This document shows, one piece after another, positions 1 to 9,671 of a stretch of 64,000 nucleotides of DNA; position 1 is the stretch's first letter; each line of letters opens with the position of its first letter. The position numbers and the translations under genes are program-made. This DNA is from Dendrolimus kikuchii. Taxonomy: Eukaryota > Arthropoda > Insecta > Lepidoptera > Lasiocampidae. Under the pieces are notes generated by a model. It was not told the DNA's origin. It saw only the letters and a list, made by a program, of their open reading frames with translations, and did no database searches. The stretch lies in the NCBI GenBank assembly GCA_019925095.2, contig CM034389.1:3122001-3186000 (forward strand). Reading direction: 5' to 3'.

Positions 1-18
1 TTTTTTGTTGTTCAGCGG

Positions 19-43
19 TTTCACTACACCGTGTGTAGTGAAA
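19..43. repeat. Short perfect hairpin
   Basis: Two 11-bp arms (TTTCACTACAC and its complement) are separated by 3 bp immediately upstream of a SINE copy. It could be the end of a MITE cut by the window edge. Confidence 0.5.
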
Positions 44-60
44 TATACACTTCACTCTAT

Positions 61-370
61 CGGTGCAGGAACGGAGAAAGAATACAATTTCCTGCGGCCG
101 GGCGGCCTGTCGTAAAAGGCGACCAAACAACCCACAGCCAGGTGGTAGGGCATTTGCCCGACTGGATACCTACCACCCTTGGTCTAAAGTATGTCGCCAT
201 AACAACCATGAGTTGTGTTCCGGCATTTGTGATCAGGTTCCAGTCTCCCTTAAGAGAGCAGCTGCGCATTTGTAGGACCTTTGGTGTTGCAAATGTCTAT
301 AGGCGATGGTAACCACTTTCCATCAAGTGGGCCGTCTGTCTGTCTGCTTAGCTCCTGCAATAAAAAAAAA
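61..370 (+). mobile_element. SINE-like family A, copy 1 (full length)
   Basis: The element starts at GTGCAGGAACGGAG, carries a GC-rich hairpin (GCAGGAA/TTCCTGC then GGCCGGGCGGCC), and ends CTCCTGCAATAAAAAAAAA. The same ~310 bp unit recurs 24 times in the window in both orientations, always with the A-run at the same end, as expected of an LINE-mobilised retroposon. Open frames on both strands of these copies (70-105 codons) are shadows of the repeat, not genes. It could alternatively be a LINE 3' end, but the repeated full-length 5' end argues for a SINE. Confidence 0.7.
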
Positions 371-558
371 CCTTTATGTATCAAACAATTCATCCATACT
401 GACCCAGTAGTTTCTTAAAAAACAGGATGATAGATGAACAGACGGATTTGCGGACGGACGGCTATGACAATTTTGTAAATATTTCGTTTTAGCCAAAACG
501 GCTACCTATTCCTCAAATACATTGAATACCTATCTCTCTTATTTAATAAACTATGTAT

Positions 559-1353
559 TGTTACAACCTAGGCGCCGACAAAGACAAATTCCACGTACAG
601 ATCTGTAGAAGCACATTTTATTTATTACCTGTCGGCATTTGAACTACTTGTAATGCTTATTTTTGTTCACTTATTTATTGGCATACGTTTCTAATTATTG
701 TTGAGATTAGCCTATTGTACTCGCTCATTAGCATCATTAGCCAGGTGTTGCGGATTCTTTTGCATTTGTGAAGTATAAAACGACGGCCTGATGGAGAGAG
801 GGTCGTCGGGTCGAGGGAGTCGAGCTACAGCTGCGATACGGGCGTGACGTGTGTACATTCGGGAATCTAATAGTGACGGACTTTGCGCGTTTTAATGAAT
901 TACGACCTTCCGCATTACGTTTGGATTTGTTGTGTTCGGTTATATTTGTACCTGTATTATACGTGTTTGTATAGTTCTAATAAACTTTTCATCCGTGCAG
1001 GAACGGAGAAAGAATACAATTTCCTGCGGCCGGGCGGCCTGTCGTAAGAGGCGACAAAACAACCCACAGCCAGATGGTAGGGTATTTGCTCGACTGGATG
1101 GCGACCACCCCTGGTCTAGAGTATGCCGCCATAACAACCTTGTGTTGTGTTCGGCATTAGTGACCGGGTTCCAGTTTCCCTTAAGAGAGCAGCAGAGCAA
1201 TTGTAGCACCTTTGGTGTTGCAAATGGCCATAGGCGATGGTAACCACTTTCCATCAAGTGGGCCGTCTGCCTGTCTGCTGAACTCCTGCCATAAAAAAAA
1301 ACTCTATAATAATTCTAACGGCATTTTAATTCGAGTCCCGCTAACTCGTAACA
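559..1353 (-). mobile_element. Solo LTR (family L), interrupted by SINE A
   Basis: Reverse complement of the LTR at 13,810-14,280: it shares TGTTACGAGT...GACTCGAATTAAAATGCC, the block around ACACGCGCAAAGTCCGTCAC, and the far end ...GTAACA. SINE copy 2 splits it, so the two LTR parts are 559-986 and about 1,304-1,353. No internal retrotransposon coding sequence lies beside it. Confidence 0.7.
987..1303 (+). mobile_element. SINE-like family A, copy 2, inserted in the LTR
   Basis: Full-length copy starting ATCCGTGCAGG and ending in an A-run. The LTR sequence resumes after it (CTATAATAATTCTAACGGC). AAACT occurs on both sides (982-986 and 1,299-1,303) and may be a short target-site duplication. 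Confidence 0.75.
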
Positions 1354-1822
1354 ATATAATACGCGAGAAAATTATAAAACCATAACTCCATCAATCCAGC
1401 ATGATCGAATGAGTTATGAGGAGAGCAAAAAGCGGGAAGCCATCAATTGGTATTGCAAAAACCAAAACCAATAATTAATGGTATAAACGCCACAATATTT
1501 TAACCGAAATTTTATTCTACTTGAAAGAACATAAGGTTGATTTTGGAACAGTTTCAAGACGATCACTTACAAAAAAAGTTGATATACAACTAATCCAGTC
1601 TAAGAAGACCTAAAACCTTACTATAAAGCAAAGGAAATTGACCTGTATTACTATATATATAAGGTATATTTTTATTAAGTTTAATTTGTACCTATGACAT
1701 TTTTATTATTAGAAACAGTTTCGATATTTGCAATGGGTGCAGTGACCTACCATCACGTAGGCGCGTCTAAAAGGGGATGTTTCTAGATGCATTTTAAAAG
1801 GTCACATATTTCTAAGGCTAAA
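1354..1822. other. No recognisable feature
   Basis: AT-rich sequence with no credible open frame, no inverted repeat I can see and no similarity to other parts of the window. Confidence 0.5.
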
Positions 1823-2083
1823 TATATATGGACCTACTTATGCAAAATGGAACCAACCCACATACTGACAGTTTTGAGAAAAAGCCGTTTTTATTAAAAT
1901 TTTGCGTACAAAAAAATATGTCTATATTTTGGAAAAAACATTTAGAATATTGTATATTATATTTTCTCGTTATGATTTTTATTGAGTCGATAGAAGGTGC
2001 ATTTTGAAAGTATTCTGCATCCTTAACCCAATTTTGGCATGTTTGTGGAGTGGTTCTGTTTTGCATAAGTAGGTCCATATATA
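1823..2083. mobile_element. MITE with ~40-bp terminal inverted repeats
   Basis: The left end (TATATATGGACCTACTTATG...) and right end (...CATAAGTAGGTCCATATATA) are near-perfect inverted repeats of about 40 bp separated by ~180 bp of AT-rich DNA without coding capacity. The flanks are TA-rich, compatible with a Tc1/mariner-type TA target, but the superfamily is not proven. Confidence 0.65.
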
Positions 2084-2269
2084 GTAGACATATATATATA
2101 TGTACAGTAGACACCTAGTAAATATAGTATGTACTGAAATGTTGTATATCTAAATATTAATTGCGCGAATTGGAGAAGAAAAATTAGGAAACCGGACTCC
2201 AAGCTCCGAAGGGAACGCTTCGGAAGCAACCGGGATTATTGCTCGGATGATGAAATTGATTTACTTAAA

Positions 2270-2580
2270 TCTATACAATGATATTAATTATAAAGAGGAA
2301 AAATTTGTGTTTTTGTATGTTTGTAACGAGAAGAAAGAGAGAAATTCTTTCACCATTCGAATGCTACATTATCACTGATTAATATAGGCTAATGCAACCC
2401 ATAATTCTAAATAAAATACTTGGCGCTAGAATCGGGTTCTACAATTTTGATGAAATTTTATATGTGTTTGAATAGGTCCCGGGGTGGTTTAGATTTACAA
2501 TTAGACCCAGTAGGAGGCGCTCGGATCGGGTTCTAGATTTCTATTTTTTAGAGCGGGACAATGCCTGCCGTAACCGCTAG
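2270..2580 (+). mobile_element. Non-autonomous Helitron
   Basis: Begins TCTATACAATGATATTAATTATAAAG after an A and ends CCGCTAG before a T, the A|TC...CTAG|T signature of Helitrons. A short hairpin (CGGGACAATGCCTGCCG region) sits just before the 3' end. It shares the block 'atcgggttcta...ggtggtttagatt' with the Helitrons at 3,607 and 51,545. Confidence 0.7.
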
Positions 2581-2838
2581 TATAATAATAAATAATAACA
2601 CCCATTAAACGTCCGACTGCTGGACTCGGGTCTCCCACTATAGGGAAACAGACAGTATACCCGCCACGTTCGTCCAAAGCGGCTTGGCAGCTTGGACACA
2701 TCGGTTATTTCAATGTGCAGGTTTCATCACGATGATTGCCTTCACCGTTGTTAACACGTGGTAATTGTAACAATATGCATATTAGGTTAGAAAACTGCCC
2801 TAGTGATGCATGCGTTTCGGCCAAAATTCGAACTTGTG
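2581..2838 (-). mobile_element. tRNA-derived SINE, 5' truncated
   Basis: Shares about 250 bp with the copy at 27,950-28,252 (GTGGGACATTTA-type end, 'catcgtgatgaaacctgcacat', 'attgttacaattaccacgtg'). The TTA-rich tail is at the left. Only the B-box side of the tRNA head remains before a TA microsatellite. Confidence 0.7.
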
Positions 2839-2936
2839 AACTTATATATATATATATATCTTATAAATGTAGTATGTACCGAAATGCTATGTATGTAATG
2901 AACGGAAGTTACCCGGTTGAACGTTAATTATGTAAA

Positions 2937-3553
2937 TAGTGCGTGCACACACTACTTTTGTGGTTTTAATTTCTTGAACCAAAAAATTAAAACACCAAAA
3001 AAGCTTCTATCATAGTGCGGGCACACACTACTTTTGTGGTTTTAATTTCTTGAACCAAAAAATTAAAACACCAAAAAAAGCTTCTATCATAGTGCGTGCA
3101 CACACTACTTTTGTGGTTTTAATTTCTTGAACCAAAAAATTAAAACACCAAAAAAAGCTTCTATCATAGTGCGGGCACACACTACTTTTGTGATTTTAAT
3201 TTCTTGAACCAAAAAATTAAAACACCAAAAAAAGCTTCTATCATAGTGCGGGTACACACTACTTTTGTGGTTTTAATTTCTTGAACCAAAAAATTAAAAC
3301 ACCAAAAAAAGCTTCTATCATATGCGTGCACACACTACTTTTGTGGTTTTAATTTCTTGAACCAAAAAATTAAAACACCAAAAAAAGCTTCTATCATAGT
3401 GCGGGCACACACTACTTTTGTGATTTTAATTTCTTGAACCAAAAAATTAAAACACCATAAAAAGCTTCTATCATAGTGCGGGTACACACTACTTTTGTGG
3501 TTTTAATTTCTTGAACCAAAAGATTAAAAACACCAAAAAAAACTTCTAACATC
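2937..3553. repeat. 77-bp satellite, eight units
   Basis: Eight near-identical units start at about 2,938, 3,013, 3,091, 3,168, 3,245, 3,321, 3,398 and 3,475. Each holds GTTTTAATTT and AAATTAAAAC about 13 bp apart, so each can fold into a hairpin. Variant bases follow a three-unit rhythm (GTGC/TGTGG, GGGC/TGTGA, GGGT/TGTGG) that is repeated in units 3-5 and 6-8. Confidence 0.9.
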
Positions 3554-3606
3554 AATTGACTGACGACAAGAATGATGACACGGATACTCTCACTATCATA
3601 CATATA

Positions 3607-4080
3607 CTAGCTGTACCCGGCAGACATTGTCCTGCCCTTAAAAAATAAAAATTTAGAACCTGATTGCATCGCCACCTACCAGGTCCAATCATTAATCTAA
3701 ACCATCCCGGGACCCACTTGAACACACACACACAAAAAATAATTTCACCTATATCCTGGAACTCGATTCCAGCGCCATTTACGTGGTTGGTAAGCCTGGT
3801 TCAAATATAAATCTAACCCATCCCAGGACCCACTTGAACACACACAAAAATACATACATAACTTCACGCCAGTTCCCTTGCGGAGTAGGCACGAACAACA
3901 GAGCGCCATTTAGGCAAAAATAATTTCACCTAAATATTGGAACCCGATTGCAGCGCCGTCTACCTGGTTCAAATTTGAATCTAAACTATCCCGGAACCCA
4001 CTTGAACACACATAAAAATAATTTCACCTAAATCCTAGAACCCGATTGCAGTGTCACCTACTTGGTACATATTTGTATAT
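3607..4080 (-). mobile_element. Helitron with ~100-bp internal minisatellite
   Basis: The 3' end lies on the left: ACTAGCTGTACCCGGCAGAC is the complement of GTCTGCCGGGTACAGCTAGT, with the GGCAGA...TCTGCC-type hairpin next to CTAG. The body is three and a half units of ~100 bp, each running from 'acccgattgcagcgcc' to 'cacttgaacacaca...atttcacc'. An RTE fragment (3,853-3,915) interrupts unit 2. Confidence 0.7.
3853..3915 (-). mobile_element. RTE LINE 3' end (family B), copy 1
   Basis: Sixty-three bases of the family B 3' terminus inserted in a Helitron minisatellite unit. AAAAATA flanks it on both sides (3,846-3,852 and 3,916-3,922), a plausible target-site duplication. Confidence 0.75.
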
Positions 4081-4094
4081 ATAGATATATATAT

Positions 4095-4329
4095 ATACAT
4101 ACATACATACATAACTTCACGCCAGTTCCCTTGCGGGGTAGGTATGAACAACAGAGCGCCATTTACGCCCATTCTTACACACCTCACTTGCTTCTTTGAC
4201 ATTCATAACTCTTGTCATGCACACTCGTCTGTTCTTAAGGCTCCTGAGATCACCCTCCGCAGTACACGATCAATTTGATCATGGAAGGTGTGTCGTGGCC
4301 TTCCACGACTTCTGCATCCATCCACTTTT

Positions 4330-4337
<8 letters not shown>
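4095..4337 (-). mobile_element. RTE LINE 3' end (family B), copy 2
   Basis: Contains CATACATACATAACTTCACG at the 3' tail side and coding for the RTE C-terminus (PARELA at the end) on the minus strand. It stops within the sequence of the 'CRSRGRPRH' region and runs into a TA microsatellite. Confidence 0.8.

Positions 4338-4372
<35 letters not shown>
4336..4372. repeat. (AT)n microsatellite
   Basis: About 18 AT dinucleotides directly at the edge of the RTE fragment. Confidence 0.95.
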
Positions 4373-4375
<3 letters not shown>

Positions 4376-4786
4376 TTGACACTACATATCCCTATATTTA
4401 AAGTAAACCGTTCTACATACGTCAAAATTAATCTCCACGAATGAATAATTTGAAATTTTAACGTGAAATTTGGACCGCAAACTGTCATTATCGAATTTCG
4501 GCGTATACTAAGTACATAATTTGCGCCTTCCACTTGATCGAGCCGAAATACCGCCCGCGGGGCAACAATGAGTTATTTTCGAACACAGCAACCACCTTTA
4601 AAGGCAACTTGTTTCGGAAGAACTATTGCGTCATATCACTTAAGGTATTTTAATCAGCTCTTAAGAACCTCTGTATAATTGCAAAGCTTTTTGGAATCAT
4701 TTTTTATAAAAAGATAGTGTCGTTTGGACGTTTTAATTTATCGTATGAACTCAATATTGAATTTGAAATAACCAAAATAAAAAAAC
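4373..4786. other. No recognisable feature
   Basis: No open frame, repeat family or inverted repeat recognised. A moderately GC-rich stretch at 4,535-4,580 shows no coding pattern. Confidence 0.5.
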
Positions 4787-5429
4787 CGACTTCAAAAACT
4801 AAAAAACTAAAAAGTATAAAATAACTTATTTCTAAAGCTATTATTATTAATATATATTATCTAAAACGTATTGAAGTCGGTGCAAAGTAAAACATAAAAA
4901 TTACTATATTTTGAAAATTACTAAGCACCGACTTTAAGATGTTTTAGATAATATATATTAATAATAATAGCTTTAGAAATAAGTTTTTTTTAATTTTTTT
5001 GTTACTTTTTAGTGTCTAGCTATGTATGGGTAGACCTACGAAAGGTGCCGTGCTCCTTAAAAAATTTAGGTCCTAAGAAACGGGAGCAAAAAAATGTTTG
5101 TAAAATGAAAACTACTAGGCCAAACTATGTTAAATTTTTAGGGGACCAAATGGCAACGATTCCGCATCAAACTAAATAAGAATCACGTAAATCGGATCAT
5201 AAATCTCAGCGTAATCGGTGTACATATGGAACGGAATGGAAAATTTTTCATAAAATGAAAACTACTGGGCCGAACTATGTCAAATTTTTAGGGGGCCAAA
5301 TGGCAGCTATTCCGCGGAACAAAAAAAGAATCACGTAAATCGGATCATAAATCTCGGAGTGATCGGTGAACATACATAAAAAAAGGATCCCGACGAATTG
5401 AGAACCTACTCCTTTTTTTGAAGTCGGTT
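4787..5429. mobile_element. Element with CCGACTTCAAAAA terminal repeats and internal hairpin
   Basis: CCGACTTCAAAAA at the left end is the inverse of TTTTTTGAAGTCGG at the right end. Inside, a 61-bp arm (4,823-4,883) is repeated inverted at 4,925-4,985. A ~125-bp block (5,102-5,227) is repeated in direct orientation at 5,253-5,375. No protein is encoded, so it would be non-autonomous; the superfamily is unclear. Confidence 0.6.
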
Positions 5430-5503
5430 AAAAATCAAATAAATTACCGCGCTTAAAACCGTTAAAACGTAATTTTGCTACGTATACAAATCGCGAAAAC
5501 TTA
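5430..5503 (-). repeat. Family D terminal fragment
   Basis: AAATCAAATAAATTACCGCGCTTAAAACCGTTAAAACGTA followed by the CGCGAAAACTTAAGAAAATA end, identical in layout to the ends of the foldback elements at 30.8-31.7 kb. It abuts the family E fragment directly. Confidence 0.65.
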
Positions 5504-5508
5504 AGAAA

Positions 5509-5722
5509 ATATGCCGTTTGGAGTTGAAACATTAGGTCCGTGGGGTCCATCGGCAAAGAGATTTGCAAGAAACTCTTTGATGCCACCCGTGATCAGGCTG
5601 GCTCATATTTCGCCCAACAAGCATCGCCATACAGCGCGGCAATGCAGCCAGCCTTCTGGGCACGCTCCCATCTGGCAGCGATTTGTTACACAGTCTATAA
5701 TCGCTTGTACTTTATAACTTAG
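5509..5722 (+). pseudogene. Family E fragment (RT-associated C-terminal domain), copy 1
   Basis: Encodes FGVETLGPWGP followed, after frame changes, by remnants matching 'RDQ.G.YFAQ...' and '...GTFP' of the better copies at 37,256 and 29,062. It begins in mid-domain right where a family D end stops. Frameshifts show it is dead. Confidence 0.6.
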
Positions 5723-6036
5723 TTTATTTAAGTAAGTTAATTTTATTGTAAAATGACAGTTAAATAGCAACACAATTGAATAAGAAATATAAAGAAAAAC
5801 AATATTTAGCCAGACGTGTTTAAGTAGTAAATGGGACCACCATATACACCTTCTTTCGACCTATTTCTTCGTTTCTTTCTTCTTCGAAACTTTTCTTCTA
5901 ACATATTTAAATTCTTCCTTCAAATCGGACAGCGCGTTCTCCTTTCGCAAGCACGTTACTCATTCATTGTCATGTCATTTATACCACTCCGAACCGCACC
6001 GCTTAATTATCAAATACTGTAAACATATTTAATAAA
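5723..6036. other. No recognisable feature
   Basis: AT-rich, no repeat or coding signal recognised apart from the left target-site duplication of the next element. Confidence 0.5.
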
Positions 6037-6373
6037 GGCCTGAAAGAGAGTGTCGGGGTGAAGGTAAGGAAAGGAATGCTCCGGTGGTTCGGGCATGTGG
6101 AAAGAGTGCATGATGAAAGAATGACTAAACAGATATACAATGCAAAAGTGGATGGATGCAGAAGTCGTGGAAGGCCACGACACACCTTCCATGATCAAAT
6201 TGATCGTGTACTAGCAGAAGGTGATGTCAGGAGCTTTAAGAACAGACGAGCGTGCATGACAAGAGTTATGAATGTCAAAGAAGCAAGTGAGGTGTGTAAG
6301 AATAAGCCTAAATGGCGCTCTGTTGCTCATACCTACCCCGCAAGGGAACTGGCGTGAAGTTATGTATGTATGT
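6037..6373 (+). mobile_element. RTE LINE 3' end (family B), copy 3
   Basis: Encodes the C-terminal ~100 residues of an RTE protein in one open frame (starts around GVKVRKGMLRWFGHVER, ends ARELA, stop), with a very short 3' UTR and a (TATG)n tail. ATATTTAATAAA flanks it at 6,025-6,036 and 6,374-6,385, a 12-bp target-site duplication. It is 5'-truncated as usual for target-primed reverse transcription. Confidence 0.88.
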
Positions 6374-6426
6374 ATATTTAATAAATTAATATATATTATA
6401 TTATAACCCACACCGCAAGTACAAAA

Positions 6427-6429
<3 letters not shown>

Positions 6430-6488
<59 letters not shown>
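6430..6488. repeat. (AT)n microsatellite
   Basis: About 29 uninterrupted AT dinucleotides. Confidence 0.95.
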
Positions 6489-6491
<3 letters not shown>

Positions 6492-6564
6492 AACAACTGA
6501 AGTGAAGTAAACTGTATTGAGGAGCACAGGAGTAGCTGCATTTCATATCCTTTAACCAGGTAAG

Positions 6565-6801
6565 TTTTTTTTATTTTTTTTTTATTGCTGGAGTTCAGCA
6601 GACAGGCAGACTCGATGGAAAGCGGTTACCATCACCTATGGACATTTGCAACACCAAAGATGCTACAAATGCGCTGCTGCTCTCTTAAGGGAAACTGGAA
6701 CCTGGTCACTAATGCCGGAACACAACTCAAGGTTGTTATGGCGACATACTCTAGACCAGGGGTGGTAGCCATCCAGTCGGGCAAATGCCCTACCACCTGG
6801 C
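6565..6801 (-). mobile_element. SINE-like family A, copy 3 (short form)
   Basis: A-tail side at the left, ends at CCACCTGGC where full copies continue into CTGTGGGTTG. The same stop point is seen in copies at 33,785 and 56,209. Confidence 0.75.
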
Positions 6802-6859
6802 ACTGCGTGCCAAGTGCGTGCTCATTCTCAAATTCCCATCCAAATTGTCTTATACTCCT

Positions 6860-7181
6860 TTCCTTTTTTTTGGATTTTATGTCTTGGCAGCTAGACCTTT
6901 AAGCCAGATCTTAGATTCAATGTAGTTTCTTCATTTTCTTAAACCTATGTGTAGCACAGCTGAACTGTAGGTTATCAGCTAGTGCCATTCAACGGAGTTC
7001 TTGTGACAACTCAAAAGGCCAAATTTGACTTTACAGTTCACATTTCTCACAAAACACATAATTAATACTCAAAAACTATCAATATCCTACAACCATTGTT
7101 CATTTTAGAGTAATTTTACATATTTTTAGAAAATAAAACTGCACCGCACAACATCTCCTTTCAGTTCCCCCCAAAAACTTC
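6860..7181 (-). mobile_element. Retroposon M, full-length copy
   Basis: Poly-T at the left (A-tail of the minus copy), 5' end GAAGTTTTTGGGGGGAACTG at the right. TATACTCCT flanks it at 6,851-6,859 and 7,182-7,190 (9-bp target-site duplication). The same 5' start is seen in the copies at 41,983 and 45,954, so it is a defined short element and not a random truncation. Confidence 0.8.
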
Positions 7182-7378
7182 TATACTCCTGAAAAATTGA
7201 CATAATTCGCTTATCACAAATCCAGCGCCGCCGCAACAAGTAATATTTTTTAAAAATTAATTTATTGATTTGAAACTTATACGTTGTTCTTATTTAGTTG
7301 AAGCTTATATATTGATCAGACAGTATTTTTTTTATTCTACTAGCCCGTAAACTAGTTGCACTGTATTATAGGGGCTAG

Positions 7379-7691
7379 TTTTTTTTTTATTGCAGGAGTT
7401 CAGCAGACAGGCAGACGGCCCACTTGATGGAAAGCGGTTACCATCGCCTATGGACATTTGCAACACTAAAGGTGCTACAAATGCGCTGCTGCTCTCTTAA
7501 GGGAGACTGGAACCTGGTCACTGTTGCCGGAACACAACTCAAGGTTGTTATGGCGGCATACTCTAGACCAGGGGTGGTAGCCATCCAGTCGAGCAAATGC
7601 CCTACCACCTGGCTGTGGGTTGTTAAGTCGCCTCTTACGACAGGCCACCCGGCCGCAGGAAATTGTATTCTTTCTCCGTTCCTGCACGGAT
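7379..7691 (-). mobile_element. SINE-like family A, copy 4 (full length)
   Basis: Complete from the T-run (A-tail) at the left to CCTGCACGGAT at the right. Confidence 0.8.
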
Positions 7692-7769
7692 AAAAGTGTC
7701 CTAGTGTCCTCTCCCTTAATATAAACACAATACATTTAACACAACATTAAACGAAATATCTAAAAGATT

Positions 7770-7830
7770 TTGTGTGTGTGTGTGTAAATGTGTGTTTGCG
7801 AGGGTGTGTGTGTATGTGACTGTTTGTGTA
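7770..7830. repeat. Imperfect (GT)n tract
   Basis: Interrupted TG repeats over about 60 bp. Confidence 0.8.
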
Positions 7831-7844
7831 ATACAGTTCTTTTA

Positions 7845-8010
7845 CGTTCTTGAGCGGTCGGCGAAATAGTAGTGTTGCGGACAGAGAGCACCCCCCTGAC
7901 CCGCCCGCCGGAGCACATCTACTCTCCGCGCCCCGCATACCGCCGACGCCCATAGCTGGCGCAATTAGCAACTAGGCGTCGGACGGAATGCGGGATATAG
8001 GAGGCAAATA
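7845..8010. other. GC-rich segment, unassigned
   Basis: Clearly richer in GC than its surroundings, with an 8-bp perfect inverted repeat CCGACGCC/GGCGTCGG at 7,942 and 7,974. No open frame of convincing length. It may be single-copy host sequence or the end of an unrecognised element. Confidence 0.35.
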
Positions 8011-8409
8011 TTGCCTACTGAAAACCTAAAAATCTGAAAACCTGAACCTGAACAACTATTAATTCAGTCATTCATATATTGTACTCAACTCCCTTGCATA
8101 CTTTGTTCTACTCATTAAATGTATATTTATAATTTAATAATAATCATACAGTCCATTATTACATCGAGTTTTAATTTCCAAAAACAAAAAACAACTGCCA
8201 CCAATAAGTAGGAATCACTTTGCACATTAAGCATATCGAATGTGATGCAATTTATCAACGTATCGATAATATGATGTATTATCCATTTACTCGACAACAC
8301 CTCACATACCGGAAAAAAAACCGAATTTTTGTCTTATCTGTGAAGATTAGGCATATGCGTAAGCACCACCGAAACTAACACTAAACTAACTAACTAACTA
8401 ACACATAAT

Positions 8410-8960
8410 CTTATAAATAAAAATCAATGTTTGTATGTTTGTACTCAATGTTCTCCTAAACCATTGATCAGGTTGTGATGAAACTTTGCTATGGTGTCCT
8501 CGGGATGCTCAAAACGGTTTCTGGCTCTAAAAATCTATATAAATAAAAATCTCTGTTTGTATGTTTGTCCAATATGTGTTTCTAAACCATTGATCAGATT
8601 GTGATGAAACTTTGGTAAAGCGTCCTGAGGACGCCCGAAAGGGTTTCTGGCTTAAAAATCTATATATATCTATAAAAATAAAAATCAATGTTTGTATGTT
8701 TGTCCTCAATGTACTCCTAAAGCATTGATCAGATTCTGATGAAACCTTAGTAAGATCTTCTGAGGACGCTAGCGAGTCTGTGGCCCAAAAATATTTATAT
8801 ATAAAATTCTTCTGTTCGTCTGTATGTCACTGAACTCTTCCTAAACGATTGAAGAGATTTTGATGATTTTTTTGTGTGTTCAAATGGGTCCTGGGATGGT
8901 TTAGATTGACAATTGGACTCGGTAGGTGATGTCGCTGGTCTCCTCCTAATCACTGGGACC
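8410..8960 (+). mobile_element. Tandem array of Helitron 5' ends
   Basis: Units starting near 8,410, 8,534, 8,669 and 8,794 each begin with 'tctataaataaaaat..tgtttgtatgtttgt' and continue through 'attgatcagattgtgatgaaact'. The fourth is more divergent and runs into the 'gggatggtttagattgacaattgg' block typical of Helitron bodies at 2,460 and 51,880. No CTAG terminus follows. Confidence 0.6.
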
Positions 8961-9265
8961 GACTGTGATGATTTTTTAATTTTTTTTACGGATCAATACA
9001 ATACAAAAATAAGAACAATACAAAAACAATAGAAAGAATAGCTATTCAATCATTTGATAGCCTCACATTCAGATACATAACCAAGATGACATAAAGAATG
9101 GGCCCAACCTAGCCCGGTGACCTCCAAGCTCCCTATATCCCTCCTCCTCATTATAGTCACCCCAAACATCGCAATTAGAGTCATTATATCATCTCAATTC
9201 TACACATGTATTAAATCACACAAGGACATTTTCATAAGTAAACATTTAATTTACCCGGTTTACTG
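8961..9265. other. No recognisable feature
   Basis: AT-rich. An 83-codon frame starting at 9,117 has no recognisable motif and extends into a repeat, so I do not call it a gene. Confidence 0.45.
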
Positions 9266-9500
9266 CGCGCATGGAATATCCCGCGGGATTCCCAAGACAA
9301 AAAGCAGCGCAGATTTTAAGTCTAAGAATTTGCTGTCATTAGCGAAAACAGCATCAAAATCGACCTAGTAGTTTTTACGTGAATCCCAAAAAATAGCATC
9401 GTGTTCTTCATCATTTATTTAATGTATTCCAGATAGTTATTTTGTTAATAGCTTCAATGTACAGACACGGCATGCTTAGACTTTTATAACATTATCTTAG
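9266..9500. repeat. Dispersed repeat U, copy 1
   Basis: Shares 'cgcagattttaagtctaagaatttg' and 'agtttcaatgtacagacacgg.atg.ttaga.ttttataa' with 56,580-56,762. Class unknown; in the second copy it sits beside a Helitron 3' end. Confidence 0.55.
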
Positions 9501-9671
9501 ATCATATAAACCTCTATACCTTTATGAATATTTATACATACACTAACCATACGTTAATTACGTTACTTTTACCGCTATAAACAAAGCGCATTTCGCCGCA
9601 GTGAATAACTTATACCGCTTATAACATTTTACCAGATTGAACCAGAGCATTAGTTAGCATTGTGAGATATT

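Noticed and set aside
2937..3553. CRISPR-like array
   Set aside because: Units are contiguous without unique spacers, and the setting is eukaryotic repeat DNA.
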